Below, piece by piece: positions 6,614 to 6,824 of a stretch of 6,824 nucleotides of DNA (position 1 is its first letter; every line of letters starts with the position of its first letter). The notes beneath the pieces were generated by a model. The model was not told where the DNA came from, did no database searches, and saw only the letters and a list, made by a program, of their open reading frames with translations. The translations under genes were made by a program, and so were the position numbers. The DNA is from Gammaproteobacteria bacterium (lineage in GTDB: Bacteria; Pseudomonadota; Gammaproteobacteria; Pseudomonadales; Pseudomonadaceae). The stretch is taken from the NCBI GenBank assembly GCA_012513235.1, contig JAAZCO010000040.1, forward strand, positions 1 through 6,824, in the 5' to 3' direction.

Positions 6614-6824
6614 GAGGTGCTGAGACGCTTATTAATCATACCGATAATGCTGCCCAATATCGGTACCTTACTGTGGACATATTCACCCGTATCCCAGTAA
6701 TCAATATGGCTGCAGACTTGGCCCTGTGGGTTGATTTCGATTTTACTCACGCCTTGAATAAACTGACTGGCGGCGCCGGGTTTGAGTTTAAAAGTAAATT
6801 GCCATTCTAAAAAACCACTGCTGC
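6610..6824 (-). CDS. NTF2/SnoaL-like family protein (partial, 5' end outside window)
   Basis: The minus strand is open from the window edge to TGA at 6610-6612, giving the last 70 residues of a protein. They read as the final beta strands of a SnoaL/NTF2-like cone fold: FLEWQFTFKLKP, then GVSKIEINPQGQVCSHIDYWD, then the tail VPILGSIIGMINKRLS. The pattern 'GVS-x-I/L-x-F/I ... H-x-DYWD-x-GE ... LP-LG ... KRL' is what I recall for the nuclear-transport-factor-2-like protein encoded with ECF sigma factor/ChrR, SDR, FAD-oxidoreductase and cyclopropane-synthase-like genes in Pseudomonas and Vibrio. The family is inferred from a fragment without any search. It is very likely co-transcribed with the MFS gene through the four-base overlap. 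Confidence 0.7.
   Translation of the reverse strand, partial: SSGFLEWQFTFKLKPGAASQFIQGVSKIEINPQGQVCSHIDYWDTGEYVHSKVPILGSIIGMINKRLSTS

Overview
The window reads as ordinary chromosomal DNA from a gammaproteobacterium, most likely a member of the Pseudomonadaceae with moderate GC (about 50% in the lines I sampled, well below P. aeruginosa). The proteins resemble the E. coli/Pseudomonas versions of Hda, MsbA and MazG that I know, and the DUF2058 gene next to mazG fits a Pseudomonas-type layout. The genus assignment is inference; I could not run a database search.

Layout. Bases 1-21 may be the tail of an upstream gene. A run of five plus-strand genes follows: an AI-2E/PerM-family membrane permease (40-1179), hda (1176-1880), msbA (1940-3754), mazG (3751-4587) and a DUF2058 gene (4647-5186). 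Permease/hda and msbA/mazG each overlap by the four bases ATGA, which suggests translational coupling within the two pairs. Gaps of 59 bases separate hda from msbA and mazG from the DUF2058 gene. A strong stem-loop (5263-5305) closes the run and sits between convergent genes.

On the minus strand, a partial NTF2/SnoaL-like gene enters from the right edge (6610-6824). It overlaps, again by ATGA, a 12-TM MFS transporter of the GPH (MelB-like) type (5357-6613). The NTF2-like C-terminus resembles the small protein found in the ECF-sigma/ChrR stress-response cluster (SDR, FAD oxidoreductase, DUF1365, cyclopropane-fatty-acid-synthase-like genes) of Pseudomonas, Vibrio and Shewanella. This pair may be the downstream end of such a cluster, which would lie outside the window.

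How the genes work together. The plus-strand run is housekeeping: control of replication initiation (Hda with the DnaN clamp on DnaA-ATP), lipid A/LPS export (MsbA) and nucleotide-pool or ppGpp-related clean-up (MazG), with a permease and a DUF2058 protein of unclear role. I see no mobile element, CRISPR array, tRNA or rRNA. I did not find a convincing undescribed system. The points most worth checking are the msbA-mazG coupling, the repeated ATGCA/TGCAT half-sites before msbA, and the NTF2-like/MFS pair.
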